Positions 43,163 through 52,401 of a stretch of 64,000 bases of DNA are shown one piece after another. The notes below the pieces were generated by a model. The model was not told the DNA's origin. It worked only from the letters and a program-made list of their open reading frames with translations, and searched no databases. A program made the translations under genes and the position numbers. Each line of letters starts with the position of its first letter. Positions within the stretch are counted from its first letter, which is position 1. The DNA comes from Arthrobacter sp. OAP107 (GTDB lineage Bacteria; Actinomycetota; Actinomycetes; Actinomycetales; Micrococcaceae): contig NZ_JBEPOK010000001.1 of assembly GCF_040546765.1 (NCBI RefSeq), positions 992,001-1,056,000 on the forward strand. The letters run 5' to 3'.

Positions 43163-44023
43163 ATGAATAGCCCGATCCTGATCGCCTGCGCCCACGGAAC
43201 CTCCAACGCGCAGGGAGCCGCCGAGGTCAACGCCCTCCGTGACGCCATGGCCGCGCTGCGTCCGGGGCTCGATGTCCGCGAAGCGTACGTGGACGTCCAG
43301 CAGCCCGATCTGGTCGACGTGGTGGCCGGGCTCCCCGCGGACCCCGCCGCGTCCACACTGGCGGCCGACGGCGGTGCTGCCGCCGGCCCAGCGTCCGGCG
43401 TCACCTCCGCGCCCGGTGCAGCAGTACCCCGGGCCGGCGGCGAGGCAGGCGCCGCCGGTGCCTCCGCCGTCGTCGTTCCATTGCTGCTCAGCGTGGGCTA
43501 CCACGTGAAGGTGGACATTGCGAAGGCTGTTAAGAGCCGGCCTGGCACCGTGGCCGCGGCGCCGCTGGGCCCCGACCCCCGCCTCGCCGCCCTGCTGGAC
43601 CAGCGGCTGCGGGAGGCCGGTGTTACGGACAACGATTCGATCGTCCTCGCCGCCGCGGGTTCCTCCAACCCGAACGCCGCCGTCAGTGTCGAGGAACTGG
43701 CCGGGCAGCTGGGGGCCCTGCGCTCCAACCGGATCGTGCCCGCATACGGGGCCTCGGCCAAACCCTCGGTGCCGGAAGCCGTGGCCATGCTTCGCGAGGA
43801 AGCCGCGGGCGGTGCCGGGGCAGGGGAGTCTGCCGGGGGAGTCAGCCTCGGCGGCCGCGTGGTGGTGGCCTCGTACCTCCTGGCGCCGGGCTTCTTCCAC
43901 GACCAGCTCGCCAAGGCCGGCGCGGACCTCGTAACCGAGCCGCTGCTGCCCTCGCCGGTGCTCGCAGAGATCGCGCTGGAACGGTACGACGCGGCGCTGG
44001 CGGCCCACTCCGTCAACTCCTGA
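43163..44023 (+). CDS. Sirohydrochlorin ferrochelatase (CbiX/SirB type)
   Basis: 286 residues. Two tandem CbiX half-domains are recognisable: LIACAHGTSN...NALRDAM...VREAYVDVQQPDLVDVV and VVVPLLLSVGYHVKVDI...LAALLDQRL. A low-complexity Ala/Gly insert of about 40 residues (roughly 60-100) splits the first. The catalytic His sits in ACAHGTSN and a second in YHVKVD. It inserts iron into sirohydrochlorin, completing siroheme for the sulfite reductase encoded next. TACGCT seven bases before the ATG suggests a leaderless or near-leaderless message. Confidence 0.82.
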   Translation: MNSPILIACAHGTSNAQGAAEVNALRDAMAALRPGLDVREAYVDVQQPDLVDVVAGLPADPAASTLAADGGAAAGPASGVTSAPGAAVPRAGGEAGAAGASAVVVPLLLSVGYHVKVDIAKAVKSRPGTVAAAPLGPDPRLAALLDQRLREAGVTDNDSIVLAAAGSSNPNAAVSVEELAGQLGALRSNRIVPAYGASAKPSVPEAVAMLREEAAGGAGAGESAGGVSLGGRVVVASYLLAPGFFHDQLAKAGADLVTEPLLPSPVLAEIALERYDAALAAHSVNS

Positions 44024-44091
44024 AAAGCGGCCCCGGAGCCAGGAGCCGGAAGCACAGCCGGGGGCGCCGTTCAAGGCCTCCCGGCGAGTCA

Positions 44092-44168
44092 TGACGAAAT
44101 GTTTCCTTAGGTGACTTAGCATTTCCGGTCCTTTGTGACGTATTTCGGCGCGGCTCTACAGTCGATGC
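44092..44168 (+). promoter_or_regulatory. Sulfur-regulon promoter of sir-cysHDN
   Basis: TGACG (44092-44096), 14 nt, GTGA (44111-44114), 7 nt, TTTCCG (44122-44127), 5 nt, TTGTGA (44133-44138), 18 nt, TACAGT (44157-44162), 6 nt, ATG. The same words at the same distances precede ssuA (50394-50470) and cysG (55740-55816). The short gap from the -10 to the ATG predicts a leaderless transcript. Confidence 0.8.
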
Positions 44169-45908
44169 ATGACTGATACAGCTCTAGCCGGAGCGTCCAC
44201 GGACAAGCCCGCGCGCCCCGCCCGTGCCTCCCGCCCCGCCGCCAAGCCTCACGGCCAGTGGAAGGTGGACGGAACCACCCCGCTTAACGCCAACGAAACC
44301 TGGAAACAGGAAGACGACGGCCTCAACGTCCGCGAGCGTATCGAGTCCATCTACGCCAAGGAAGGCTTCGACGCCATCCCCGGCCAGGACCTGCACGGCC
44401 GGTTCCGCTGGTGGGGCCTCTACACCCAGCGCAAGCCCGGGATCGACGGCGGCAAGACCGCAACGCTTGAGCCGCACGAGCTTGAGGACAAGTACTTCAT
44501 GCTCCGCGTCCGGATCGACGGCGGTGCGCTGACCACCGAGCAGCTGCGCGTCATCGGCCAGATCTCCGTGGACTTCGCCCGCGACTCCGCCGACCTCACG
44601 GACCGCCAGAACATCCAGCTGCACTGGATCCGCGTGGAGGACATCCCCGAGATCTGGCGCCGCCTCGAGAGCAACGGCCTGTCCACCACCGAGGCCTGCG
44701 GCGACGTTCCGCGTGTCATCCTCGGCTCCCCGGTGGCAGGCATCGCCAAGGACGAGATCATCGACCCCACCCCGCTCATCGAAGAGCTGGGCGAGCGGTT
44801 CATCGGCAACCCGCTGCTGTCCAACCTGCCGCGCAAATACAAGACCGCCATCACCGGCCACCCGAGCCAGGACGTGGTGCACGAGATCAACGACTGCGCC
44901 CTGGTCGGCGTCCGCCACCCCGAACTCGGCGTGGGCTACGACCTGTGGGTGGGCGGCGCCCTGTCCACCAACCCGATGCTCGGCAAGCGCCTCGGCGCCT
45001 TCGTCACCCCGGAGCAGGCCGCCGACGTGTGGCTCGGCGTCACCAGCATCTTCCGTGACTACGGCTACCGCCGCATGCGCACCAAGGCCCGCCTGAAGTT
45101 CCTCCTCGCCGACTGGGGTCCGGAGAAGTTCCGCCGGATCCTCGAGGACGAATACCTCGGCTACAAGCTGGCCGACGGCCCCGCCGCGCCCAAGCCGTCC
45201 ACCCCGGGCGACCACGTGGGCGTGCACGAACAGAAGGACGGCAAGTTCTTCATCGGCGCCACCCCCATCGCCGGCCGCCTCTCCGGCGCGCAGCTGGTGA
45301 AGCTCGCTGACACCCTCGAGGCCCGCGGCTCCTACCGCCTGCGCACCACCCCGCACCAGAAGATCGTGGTGCTGGACGTGGAGAAGAACGAGGTGGAGCC
45401 GCTCGTGGCCGAACTGGACGCCCTGGGCCTGTCCGCCCGCCCGTCCGTGTTCCGCCGCGGCACCATCGCCTGCACCGGCATCGAGTTCTGCAAGCTGGCC
45501 ATCGTGGAAACCAAGGTCACCGCGGCCACGGCCGTCGCCGAGCTGGAACGCCGCCTCGCCGACCTGACGGAGAGCGGCCAGCTCCCGCAGGCCCTGTCGC
45601 TGCACATCAACGGCTGCCCCAACTCCTGCGCCCGCATCCAGACCGCGGACATCGGACTCAAGGGCATGATGCTCCCCACGCCCGACGGCGACCCGACCCC
45701 GGGTTTCCAGGTCCACCTGGGCGGCGGGCTGGCTTCCACCGACCGTGAAGAGGCAGGCCTCGGCCGCACGGTGCGCGGCCTGAAGGTCTACGTCGCAGAC
45801 CTGCCCGACTATGTCGAACGGGTTGTCCGCAAGTTCGTCGCCGACCGCGCCGAGGGCCAGACCTTCGCCGAGTGGGCCCACGCAGCAGACGAGGAGGCAC
45901 TCCAGTGA
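44169..45908 (+). CDS. Ferredoxin-dependent sulfite (or nitrite) reductase
   Basis: 579 residues of the siroheme/4Fe-4S reductase family. The N-terminal half includes DLTDRQNIQLHWI and the C-terminal half the cluster cysteines TGIEFCKLAI and HINGCPNSCARIQ. It reduces sulfite to sulfide using ferredoxin. The neighbourhood (cysH, cysD, cysN, siroheme genes) makes sulfite the more likely substrate than nitrite. Its last codons overlap the cysH GTG. Electrons may come through FprA at 57205. Confidence 0.9.
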   Translation: MTDTALAGASTDKPARPARASRPAAKPHGQWKVDGTTPLNANETWKQEDDGLNVRERIESIYAKEGFDAIPGQDLHGRFRWWGLYTQRKPGIDGGKTATLEPHELEDKYFMLRVRIDGGALTTEQLRVIGQISVDFARDSADLTDRQNIQLHWIRVEDIPEIWRRLESNGLSTTEACGDVPRVILGSPVAGIAKDEIIDPTPLIEELGERFIGNPLLSNLPRKYKTAITGHPSQDVVHEINDCALVGVRHPELGVGYDLWVGGALSTNPMLGKRLGAFVTPEQAADVWLGVTSIFRDYGYRRMRTKARLKFLLADWGPEKFRRILEDEYLGYKLADGPAAPKPSTPGDHVGVHEQKDGKFFIGATPIAGRLSGAQLVKLADTLEARGSYRLRTTPHQKIVVLDVEKNEVEPLVAELDALGLSARPSVFRRGTIACTGIEFCKLAIVETKVTAATAVAELERRLADLTESGQLPQALSLHINGCPNSCARIQTADIGLKGMMLPTPDGDPTPGFQVHLGGGLASTDREEAGLGRTVRGLKVYVADLPDYVERVVRKFVADRAEGQTFAEWAHAADEEALQ

Positions 45909-46675
45909 GCAAGCACGCATTGGGAGCCGACCCGGTGGTTGAGCCCGCCGAATCCCAGGCCCCGACAAGCGGAGCCAAGCGCTCCCACGACGAGCTGAAG
46001 GCCCTGGCCGAGGCCGGCGCCGCCGAGCTCGGCTGGGACGCCCCCGCCCGCGACGTCATCGCCTGGGTCGAGCGCAACTTCGACATGCCCGCCGTCGCCG
46101 TCGCCTGCTCCATGGCCGACGCCGTCCTGCCGGCGCTCGTCGCAGACCAGCTTCCCGGCGTCGATGTCCTGTTCCTGGAGACCGGCTACCACTTCCCGGA
46201 AACCTACGCCACCCGTGACGAGGTGGCCGCGAACCTCCGCGTCAACGTGGTGGACGTCCTCCCCGAGAACACCGTGGAGCAGCAGGACCGGCTCCTGGGC
46301 AAGGACCTGTTCGCCCGCGACGCCGCCCAGTGCTGCGCCCTCCGCAAGGTGGCCCCGCTGCGCCGCACGCTGTCCGGCTACGAACTGTGGTTCACCGGCG
46401 TCCGCCGCGGCGAGGCCCCCACCCGCACCAACACCCCGCTGGTGACGTGGGACGAGGCCAACGGCCTGGTCAAGGTCAACCCGATGGCCGCCTGGACGTT
46501 CGACCAGCTGGTCCAGTACTCCGACGACAACCTCCTGCCCGTCAACCCGCTCCTGTCACAGGGCTACCCGTCCATCGGTTGCCAGCCCTGTACCCGCAAG
46601 GTGGCTCCCGGCGAGGACCCCCGCGCCGGCCGCTGGGCAGGAACCAACAAGACAGAATGCGGACTACACGTATGA
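45905..46675 (+). CDS. cysH: Adenylylsulfate/phosphoadenylylsulfate reductase
   Basis: 256 residues from a GTG overlapping the preceding stop (GTGA). It reduces activated sulfate to sulfite. A CC pair (QCCALRK) and a CxxC (GCQPCTRK) are the ligands of the 4Fe-4S cluster found in APS-specific reductases, so APS rather than PAPS is the likely substrate. The catalytic C-terminal ECGLH is intact. The first 30 residues are variable. The stop overlaps cysD by ATGA. Confidence 0.92.
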   Translation: MSKHALGADPVVEPAESQAPTSGAKRSHDELKALAEAGAAELGWDAPARDVIAWVERNFDMPAVAVACSMADAVLPALVADQLPGVDVLFLETGYHFPETYATRDEVAANLRVNVVDVLPENTVEQQDRLLGKDLFARDAAQCCALRKVAPLRRTLSGYELWFTGVRRGEAPTRTNTPLVTWDEANGLVKVNPMAAWTFDQLVQYSDDNLLPVNPLLSQGYPSIGCQPCTRKVAPGEDPRAGRWAGTNKTECGLHV

Positions 46676-47619
46676 GCACTTTCCTAACTGAGGAGCCCAC
46701 CCTGGTGACCGACGCAGCTGCCTCAACGCGCCTCTCCAGCCTGGACACCCTCGAATCCGAAGCGATCCACATCATCCGCGAGGTGGTGGCAGAGTTCGAG
46801 AAGCCGGCGCTGCTGTTCTCCGGCGGCAAGGACTCCGTGGTCATGCTGCACCTGGCCACCAAGGCGTTCTGGCCGGGCAAGGTCCCATTCCCGGTGCTGC
46901 ACGTGGACACCGGCCACAACTTCCCCGAGGTCATCGACTTCCGAGACCGGACCGTTGAGCGGCTGGGACTGAAGCTCGTCGTCGGCTCCGTCCAGGAGTT
47001 CATTGACCGCGGCGAACTGGCCGAGCGTGCCGACGGCACCCGCAACCCACTGCAGACCGTTCCGCTGCTGGACGCCATCCAGTCCAACAAGTTCGACGCC
47101 GTCTTCGGCGGCGGCCGCCGTGACGAGGACAAGGCCCGCGCCAAGGAGCGCATCCTGAGCCTGCGCGACGAGTTCGGCCAGTGGGACCCGCGCAACCAGC
47201 GCCCCGAGCTGTGGAACCTGTACAACGGCCGCCACACGGTGGGCCAGCACGTGCGTGCGTTCCCCATCAGCAACTGGACCGAGCTGGACGTGTGGCGCTA
47301 CATCGAGCGCGAGAACATTGAACTTCCCGGCCTGTACTACGCCCACGAGCGCGAGGTCTTCGCCCGTGACGGGATGTGGCGCGCGGTGGGCGAGGTTTCC
47401 CAGCCGCTGCCGCATGAGGAAGTCATCACCAAGACCGTCCGCTACCGGACCGTGGGTGACATGTCCTGCACCGGCGCCGTTGAGTCGGCTGCCGCCACCG
47501 TGCGCGACGTCGTGATCGAAGTTGCCGCCTCCACCATCACCGAACGTGGCGCCACCCGTGCGGATGACCGCATCTCCGAGGCCGCCATGGAAGACCGCAA
47601 GAAGGACGGCTACTTCTAA
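46672..47619 (+). CDS. cysD: Sulfate adenylyltransferase subunit 2
   Basis: 315 residues of the PP-loop ATPase family, with the P-loop FSGGKDSVVMLHLA and the later blocks VDTGHNFPEVIDFRD and FPISNWTELDVWRYI. With CysN it makes APS from sulfate and ATP. The ATG overlaps the cysH stop and the TAA overlaps the cysN start by one base, so all four genes are coupled. Confidence 0.95.
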   Translation: MSTFLTEEPTLVTDAAASTRLSSLDTLESEAIHIIREVVAEFEKPALLFSGGKDSVVMLHLATKAFWPGKVPFPVLHVDTGHNFPEVIDFRDRTVERLGLKLVVGSVQEFIDRGELAERADGTRNPLQTVPLLDAIQSNKFDAVFGGGRRDEDKARAKERILSLRDEFGQWDPRNQRPELWNLYNGRHTVGQHVRAFPISNWTELDVWRYIERENIELPGLYYAHEREVFARDGMWRAVGEVSQPLPHEEVITKTVRYRTVGDMSCTGAVESAAATVRDVVIEVAASTITERGATRADDRISEAAMEDRKKDGYF

Positions 47620-49040
47620 TGACTACCGACATTGACACCGCCCGCGCCGCGGCCCTCCTGGACGAGGCCCCGCTCGCGTCCGCCTCGCTGTTCCGCTTCG
47701 CCACCGCAGGATCGGTCGACGACGGGAAGTCCACTCTGGTGGGCCGGCTCCTGCACGACTCCAAGGCCATCCTCGCCGACCAGCTCGAGGCTGTCGCCCG
47801 TACATCCTCGGACCGCGGCTTCGGCGGCTCGGCCGGCGGCATCGACCTTGCACTGCTGACCGACGGCCTGCGTGCCGAGCGCGAGCAGGGCATCACCATC
47901 GACGTCGCCTACCGCTACTTCGCCACGGACCGCCGCAGCTTCATCCTCGCGGACTGCCCCGGGCACGTGCAGTACACCAAAAACACGGTGACCGGCGCGT
48001 CCACGGCGGATGCCGTCGTCGTACTCATTGACGCCCGCAAGGGTGTCCTGGAGCAGACCCGCCGGCACCTGTCCGTGCTGCAGCTGCTGCGCGTGGCACA
48101 CGTGATCGTGGCCGTGAACAAGATCGACCTCGTGGACTTCAGCGAGTCCGTGTTCCGCGAGATCGAGGCCGACGTGCAGCAGGTGGGCCGCGAGCTCGGC
48201 CTGGGATCCGACGGGATCGCCGACCTCCTGGTGGTTCCGGTTTCCGCGCTCGACGGCGACAACGTGGTGGAGCGCTCGGAGCGCACCCCCTGGTACACCG
48301 GCCCGGCGCTGCTCGAGGTGCTCGAGACGCTGCCCGCCGCCGATGAACTCGAAAGCCACCTGGAGAGCTTCCGCTTCCCCGTGCAGCTGGTCATCCGGCC
48401 GCAGGGCGCGCTGGCGCCGGACGCTGTTGCCGGCGGGCTCGACGTCGAGGAATACCGCGACTACCGCGCCTACGCCGGGCAGATCACCGAGGGTTCCGTA
48501 AAGGTAGGGGACAAGGTTTCTGTGCTCACGCCTGGCCAGGACCCGCGCACCACCACCGTGACGGGCATCGACTTCGCCGGCGCCTCACTGGAGGAAGCGG
48601 CGGCGCCGCAGTCGGTGGCGATCCGCCTGGCTGACGAGTTCGACGTTGCCCGCGGTGACACCATCGCCGCCGCCGGCACCGTCCGCGAAAGCTCGGCCGA
48701 CCTGTACGCCCAGCTATGCTGGCTGTCCCCGAAGCCGCTCCGCGAGGGCGCCAAGGTCCTGGTCAAGCACGGTACCCGCACCGTGCAGGCCCTGGTCCGC
48801 AGTGTCAACGGCAAGCTGGACCTGGCCACCTTCAACCTCGAGGGTGCCTCCAGCCTGGAGCTCAACGACATCGGGCACGCACAGCTCCGGCTCGCCGCCC
48901 CGCTGCCGCTCGAGAACTACCTGCACCACCGCCGCACGGGCGCGTTCCTGGTGATCGACCCGCTCGACGGCAATACCCTCGCCGCCGGCCTGGTCAAGGA
49001 CCACCCGGGCGACCATGAGGACGAGCGCTACAGCATCTGA
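47619..49040 (+). CDS. cysN: Sulfate adenylyltransferase subunit 1 (GTPase)
   Basis: 473 residues, an EF-Tu-like GTPase. G1 is GSVDDGKST, G3 is DCPGHVQY, G4 is NKID, then two beta-barrel domains follow. GTP hydrolysis drives sulfate activation by CysD. No CysC (APS kinase) domain is fused, in line with an APS-type CysH. Last gene of the sir operon, followed by a strong hairpin at 49063-49100. Confidence 0.95.
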   Translation: MTTDIDTARAAALLDEAPLASASLFRFATAGSVDDGKSTLVGRLLHDSKAILADQLEAVARTSSDRGFGGSAGGIDLALLTDGLRAEREQGITIDVAYRYFATDRRSFILADCPGHVQYTKNTVTGASTADAVVVLIDARKGVLEQTRRHLSVLQLLRVAHVIVAVNKIDLVDFSESVFREIEADVQQVGRELGLGSDGIADLLVVPVSALDGDNVVERSERTPWYTGPALLEVLETLPAADELESHLESFRFPVQLVIRPQGALAPDAVAGGLDVEEYRDYRAYAGQITEGSVKVGDKVSVLTPGQDPRTTTVTGIDFAGASLEEAAAPQSVAIRLADEFDVARGDTIAAAGTVRESSADLYAQLCWLSPKPLREGAKVLVKHGTRTVQALVRSVNGKLDLATFNLEGASSLELNDIGHAQLRLAAPLPLENYLHHRRTGAFLVIDPLDGNTLAAGLVKDHPGDHEDERYSI

Positions 49041-49062
49041 TTCCGCCGAATTCGCCGGAAGA

Positions 49063-49100
49063 GCAGCGAGGCCGCCGTATCCGTACGGCGGCCTCGCTGC
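49063..49100 (+). terminator. Terminator of the sir-cysHDN operon
   Basis: A perfect 17-bp stem (49063-49079 with 49084-49100, beginning GCAGCGAGGCC) and a 4-nt TCCG loop, 23 bp past cysN. Confidence 0.9.
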
Positions 49101-49177
49101 GTTCCGGCGATCTCGCGGTTCCCGGGCCCTTGCCATGCCCAGACTGGCCCACCATCATCAAGAATGGGAGGCCGCTC

Positions 49178-50344
49178 GTGGAGACCATCAACAGCAAGCT
49201 CATCAACTGGGCGTCGATCCTGGATGACAGGACCCGTGAGCAGGCACTGACCACGTCCCGCCTGCCCTTCATCTACCCGCACCTGGCACTGATGCCGGAC
49301 GCGCACCTCGGCAAGGGCGCAACGGTGGGGTCCGTCATCCCGACGCTCGGCGCGATCATTCCGGCCGCCGTCGGGGTGGACATCGGCTGCGGCATGATCG
49401 CTGTGCGGACCCAGTACGCCCTTAAGGAGCTGCCGCGGGACCGGAAACCGCTGCGGGAGGGCATCGAGCGGGCCGTCCCGCTGTCCGCCGGCCACAACAA
49501 CCGCAAGGTGACGGCGACGGCGGAACCGCGCATCGCCGACCTGCACAGGCGGGCCGAGAAAGCCGGGTTCAACCCCGCCCAGTACGTGGCGAAATGGGAC
49601 CTCCAGCTTGGCTCGCTCGGGTCCGGCAACCACTTCATCGAAGTCTGCACCGACGAGACCGACGCCGTCTGGCTGTTCCTGCATTCCGGCTCACGCGGCA
49701 TCGGCAACAAGATCGCCCAGCATCACATCACGGTGGCGCAGGGAGTGGCCCGGGACAAGCGCATCACCCTGGAGGACCCGGATCTCGCATACCTGGAGGA
49801 AGGCACGCCGCAGTTCACGCGCTACATCAAGGAGCTGCGCTGGGCCCAGCACTTCGCCCTGCTGAACCGCGAGGAAATGATGGACCGCGTGATCCGGCAG
49901 TTCAGCGACTGGGTGGGCGGAACTGTCACGGAGACGGAGCGGATCAACTGCCACCACAACTTCACCCAGGAAGAGACTCATTACGGAAAGTCGGTCTGGG
50001 TGTCGCGCAAGGGTGCCATCAAGGCGGAGGCCGGCGACCCCGGCCTGATACCCGGGTCCATGGGGACGGCGTCATATGTCGTGGAGGGACTCGGCAATAC
50101 GGCTTCCCTGAACTCCTCGCCGCACGGCGCCGGCCGGGAGTATTCACGTAACGCGGCGCGCAAGACGTTCACGCTGGCCCAGCTGAAGGAGGCCATGCAC
50201 GGCATCGAGTTCCGGGCCACGGAAGCGTTCATCGACGAGATCCCGGCCGCCTACAAGCCGATCGACCAGGTCATGCGCGACGCCGCCGATCTGGTGAAGG
50301 TGCGGCACCGGCTGCGCCAGCTGGTCAATGTCAAGGGGGATTAG
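49178..50344 (+). CDS. rtcB: RtcB-family RNA ligase
   Basis: 388 residues from GTG 49178, which has GGGAGG seven bases upstream; the frame is open earlier to 49130 but overlaps no better site. Active-site blocks are GVDIGCGM, SLGSGNHFIE, the HHNF and GAGR motifs, and RKGAIKA, whose His residue partners provide GMP attachment and Mn binding. RtcB joins 2',3'-cyclic phosphate and 5'-OH RNA ends. There is no archease or rtcA nearby. It lies within the sulfur region but has its own start region without the sulfur box. Confidence 0.9.
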   Translation: METINSKLINWASILDDRTREQALTTSRLPFIYPHLALMPDAHLGKGATVGSVIPTLGAIIPAAVGVDIGCGMIAVRTQYALKELPRDRKPLREGIERAVPLSAGHNNRKVTATAEPRIADLHRRAEKAGFNPAQYVAKWDLQLGSLGSGNHFIEVCTDETDAVWLFLHSGSRGIGNKIAQHHITVAQGVARDKRITLEDPDLAYLEEGTPQFTRYIKELRWAQHFALLNREEMMDRVIRQFSDWVGGTVTETERINCHHNFTQEETHYGKSVWVSRKGAIKAEAGDPGLIPGSMGTASYVVEGLGNTASLNSSPHGAGREYSRNAARKTFTLAQLKEAMHGIEFRATEAFIDEIPAAYKPIDQVMRDAADLVKVRHRLRQLVNVKGD

Positions 50345-50393
50345 CCCCGAAATTCCACGGGCCCGCGCGCAGGCGGATTTTTGTGGCTGAATG

Positions 50394-50470
50394 TGACGTT
50401 GCATGAACCTGCGTGACCCCGGGTTTCCGCTCCGTTGAACCCCTTTTACGCCAGTCCCTATGGTGAATCC
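50394..50470 (+). promoter_or_regulatory. Sulfur-regulon promoter of ssuABC
   Basis: TGACG (50394-50398), 14 nt, GTGA (50413-50416), 7 nt, TTTCCG (50424-50429), 5 nt, TTGAAC (50435-50440), 18 nt, TATGGT (50459-50464), 6 nt, ATG 50471. Geometry identical to the sir and cysG promoters. Confidence 0.8.
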
Positions 50471-51623
50471 ATGAGTACTTCCAGGCCGGGCATGACCCGC
50501 ATTGTGGCCGGCGAAAGCCAGACGCCCAAGCGCCGCCGCGCCCTGGAAGTTGCGCTGGCTGTCGGGCTCGTCCTGCTGATCAGTGTGGGCGCTATTGTTG
50601 CGTCGGCCGTGGCCCGGGATTCCAATGCCTCGGCGGCCCCTGCGGCAGGCACGCCGGCAGCCGAGCTGAAGCTGGGTTACTTCGGGAACATCACGCACGC
50701 CCCGGCGCTGGTTGGCGTCAAGCAGGGCTTCATCGCGAAGAACCTGGGCAACACCAGGCTCAGCACGCAGGTGTTCAACGCCGGTCCGGCCGCCATCGAG
50801 GCACTGAATGCCGGCGCGATTGACGCCACGTACATTGGCCCGAACCCCGCCATCAATTCGTTCGTCAAGAGCAAGGGCGAGTCCGTCAGTGTGATCGCCG
50901 GGGCAGCCTCGGGCGGTGCGCAGCTGGTGGTCAAGCCGGAGATCAAGACCGCGGCCGACCTCAGGGGCAAGACCCTGGCCTCCCCGCAGCTGGGCGGTAC
51001 CCAGAGACGTGGCGCTGCGCGCCTGGCTGGGCAAGCAGGGTTACAAGACCAACACCGACGGCGGCGGGGACGTTGCCATTAACCCCACCGAAAATGCGCA
51101 GACCCTGAAGCTGTTCCAGGACGGCAAGCTCGACGGCGCGTGGTTGCCCGAGCCGTGGGCGTCCCGCCTGGTGCTCCAGGCCGGTGCCAGGGTCCTGGTG
51201 GACGAGAAGGACCTGTGGGACGGCTCGCTGACCGGCAAGCCCGGCGAGTTCCCCACCACCATCCTGATCGTTAACAAGAAGTTCGCCGCGGAGCACCCGC
51301 AGACCGTGGAAGCCCTGCTCAAGGGCCACGTCGAGTCCGTGAAGTGGCTCAACGACACCCCGGCCGCCGAGAAGGCCGCCGTCGTCAACGCCGCCCTCAA
51401 ACAGGACGCCGGCAAGGCACTGGCACAGAACGTCATCGACCGCTCGCTGAAGAACATCGTTTTCACGGTGGACCCGCTGGCCGGAGCGTTCAAGAAGCTG
51501 CTCCAGGACGGTGTGGACGCCGGTACCACCAAGAAGGCCGACCTCAACGGACTCTTCGACCTCCGGGCGCTGAATTCAGTGGCCACCGAAAAATCCACAG
51601 CTGCAGGGCTGGGCCAGGACTAG
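50471..51623 (+). pseudogene. ssuA: Aliphatic sulfonate/taurine ABC binding protein, frameshifted
   Basis: Two frames join at about 51004. The first (from ATG 50471) carries a membrane anchor or signal (about 27-50) and LKLGYFGNITHAPALVG...GPAAIEALNAGAIDATYIGPNPAI; the second continues DVALRAWLGKQGYKT. Removing one base in CAGAGACG near 51005 gives LGGTQDVALRAWL and a 383-residue protein. The length (1153 nt) is exactly one base too long. The two downstream importer genes are intact. The likely role is binding alkanesulfonates or taurine as a sulfur source. Confidence 0.8.
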
Positions 51624-51675
51624 CCCGGCCCGCATCTGCGCCGCATTCAACGCACCACGAACAAAGGACGGGACC

Positions 51676-52401
51676 ATGCCAGTCGTACTGGAAAACCTGG
51701 GCAAGCGCTTCGGCGAAGGCGCCCCGGTGCTGGACGACGTCAACGCCACCATCGGCAAGGGCGAGTTCGTCGCCCTCCTCGGTGCGTCCGGCTGCGGCAA
51801 GTCCACCCTGCTGAACATCATGGCCGGACTGGAGCTCCCGACGTCGGGCGCCCTTGAAGTGCCCAGCGACGGCGCCGCGTTCATGTTCCAGGACTCCGCC
51901 CTGTTCCCATGGCTCACCGCCCGCGAGAACGTCGAGCTGGCACTGAAGCTGCGCGGCGTCGGCAAGGCCGAGCGGCGCGTCAAAGCCGCAGAGCTGCTGG
52001 ACCTGGTCCACCTCGCCGAAGCCGCGGACCGGCGCCCGCATGAACTGTCCGGCGGCATGCGCCAGCGCGTGGCCCTGGCCCGCTCGCTCGCGCAGGACCG
52101 CCAGCTGCTGCTGATGGATGAGCCGTTCGCGGCCCTGGACGCCATCACCCGCGACCTGCTGCACGACGAACTTGAGCGCATCTGGAAGGAAACCGGACGC
52201 ACCATCGTCTTTGTGACCCACAACGTCCGCGAGGCGGTCCGCCTGGGCCAGCGCGTCCTCCTGCTCTCCTCCCGGCCCGGCCGCGTGGTGCAGGAATGGG
52301 AAGTCACCGAAGAACACCGTACCGACGCCGGTCTTGCCGGACAGCTGACCGGGGTCATCACCGCCCGGCTGCGAGAGGAGATCCGCCGCCATGCCAAGTA
52401 A
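51676..52401 (+). CDS. ssuB: Sulfonate/nitrate/taurine ABC transporter ATP-binding protein
   Basis: 241 residues. Walker A GASGCGKST, Q-loop FMFQDSALFPW, signature LSGGMRQRVALARSL, Walker B LLLMDEPFAALD, and FVTHNVREAV with the H-loop. These are the features of the SsuB/TauB group. It overlaps the permease start by 11 nt. It energises import of the compound bound by the upstream protein. Confidence 0.9.
   Translation: MPVVLENLGKRFGEGAPVLDDVNATIGKGEFVALLGASGCGKSTLLNIMAGLELPTSGALEVPSDGAAFMFQDSALFPWLTARENVELALKLRGVGKAERRVKAAELLDLVHLAEAADRRPHELSGGMRQRVALARSLAQDRQLLLMDEPFAALDAITRDLLHDELERIWKETGRTIVFVTHNVREAVRLGQRVLLLSSRPGRVVQEWEVTEEHRTDAGLAGQLTGVITARLREEIRRHAK

Noticed and set aside
43163..44023. 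Separate cobalamin pathway from the CbiX-like chelatase
   Set aside because: Neighbours are sulfite reductase and siroheme synthase, so iron insertion for siroheme is the simpler role.
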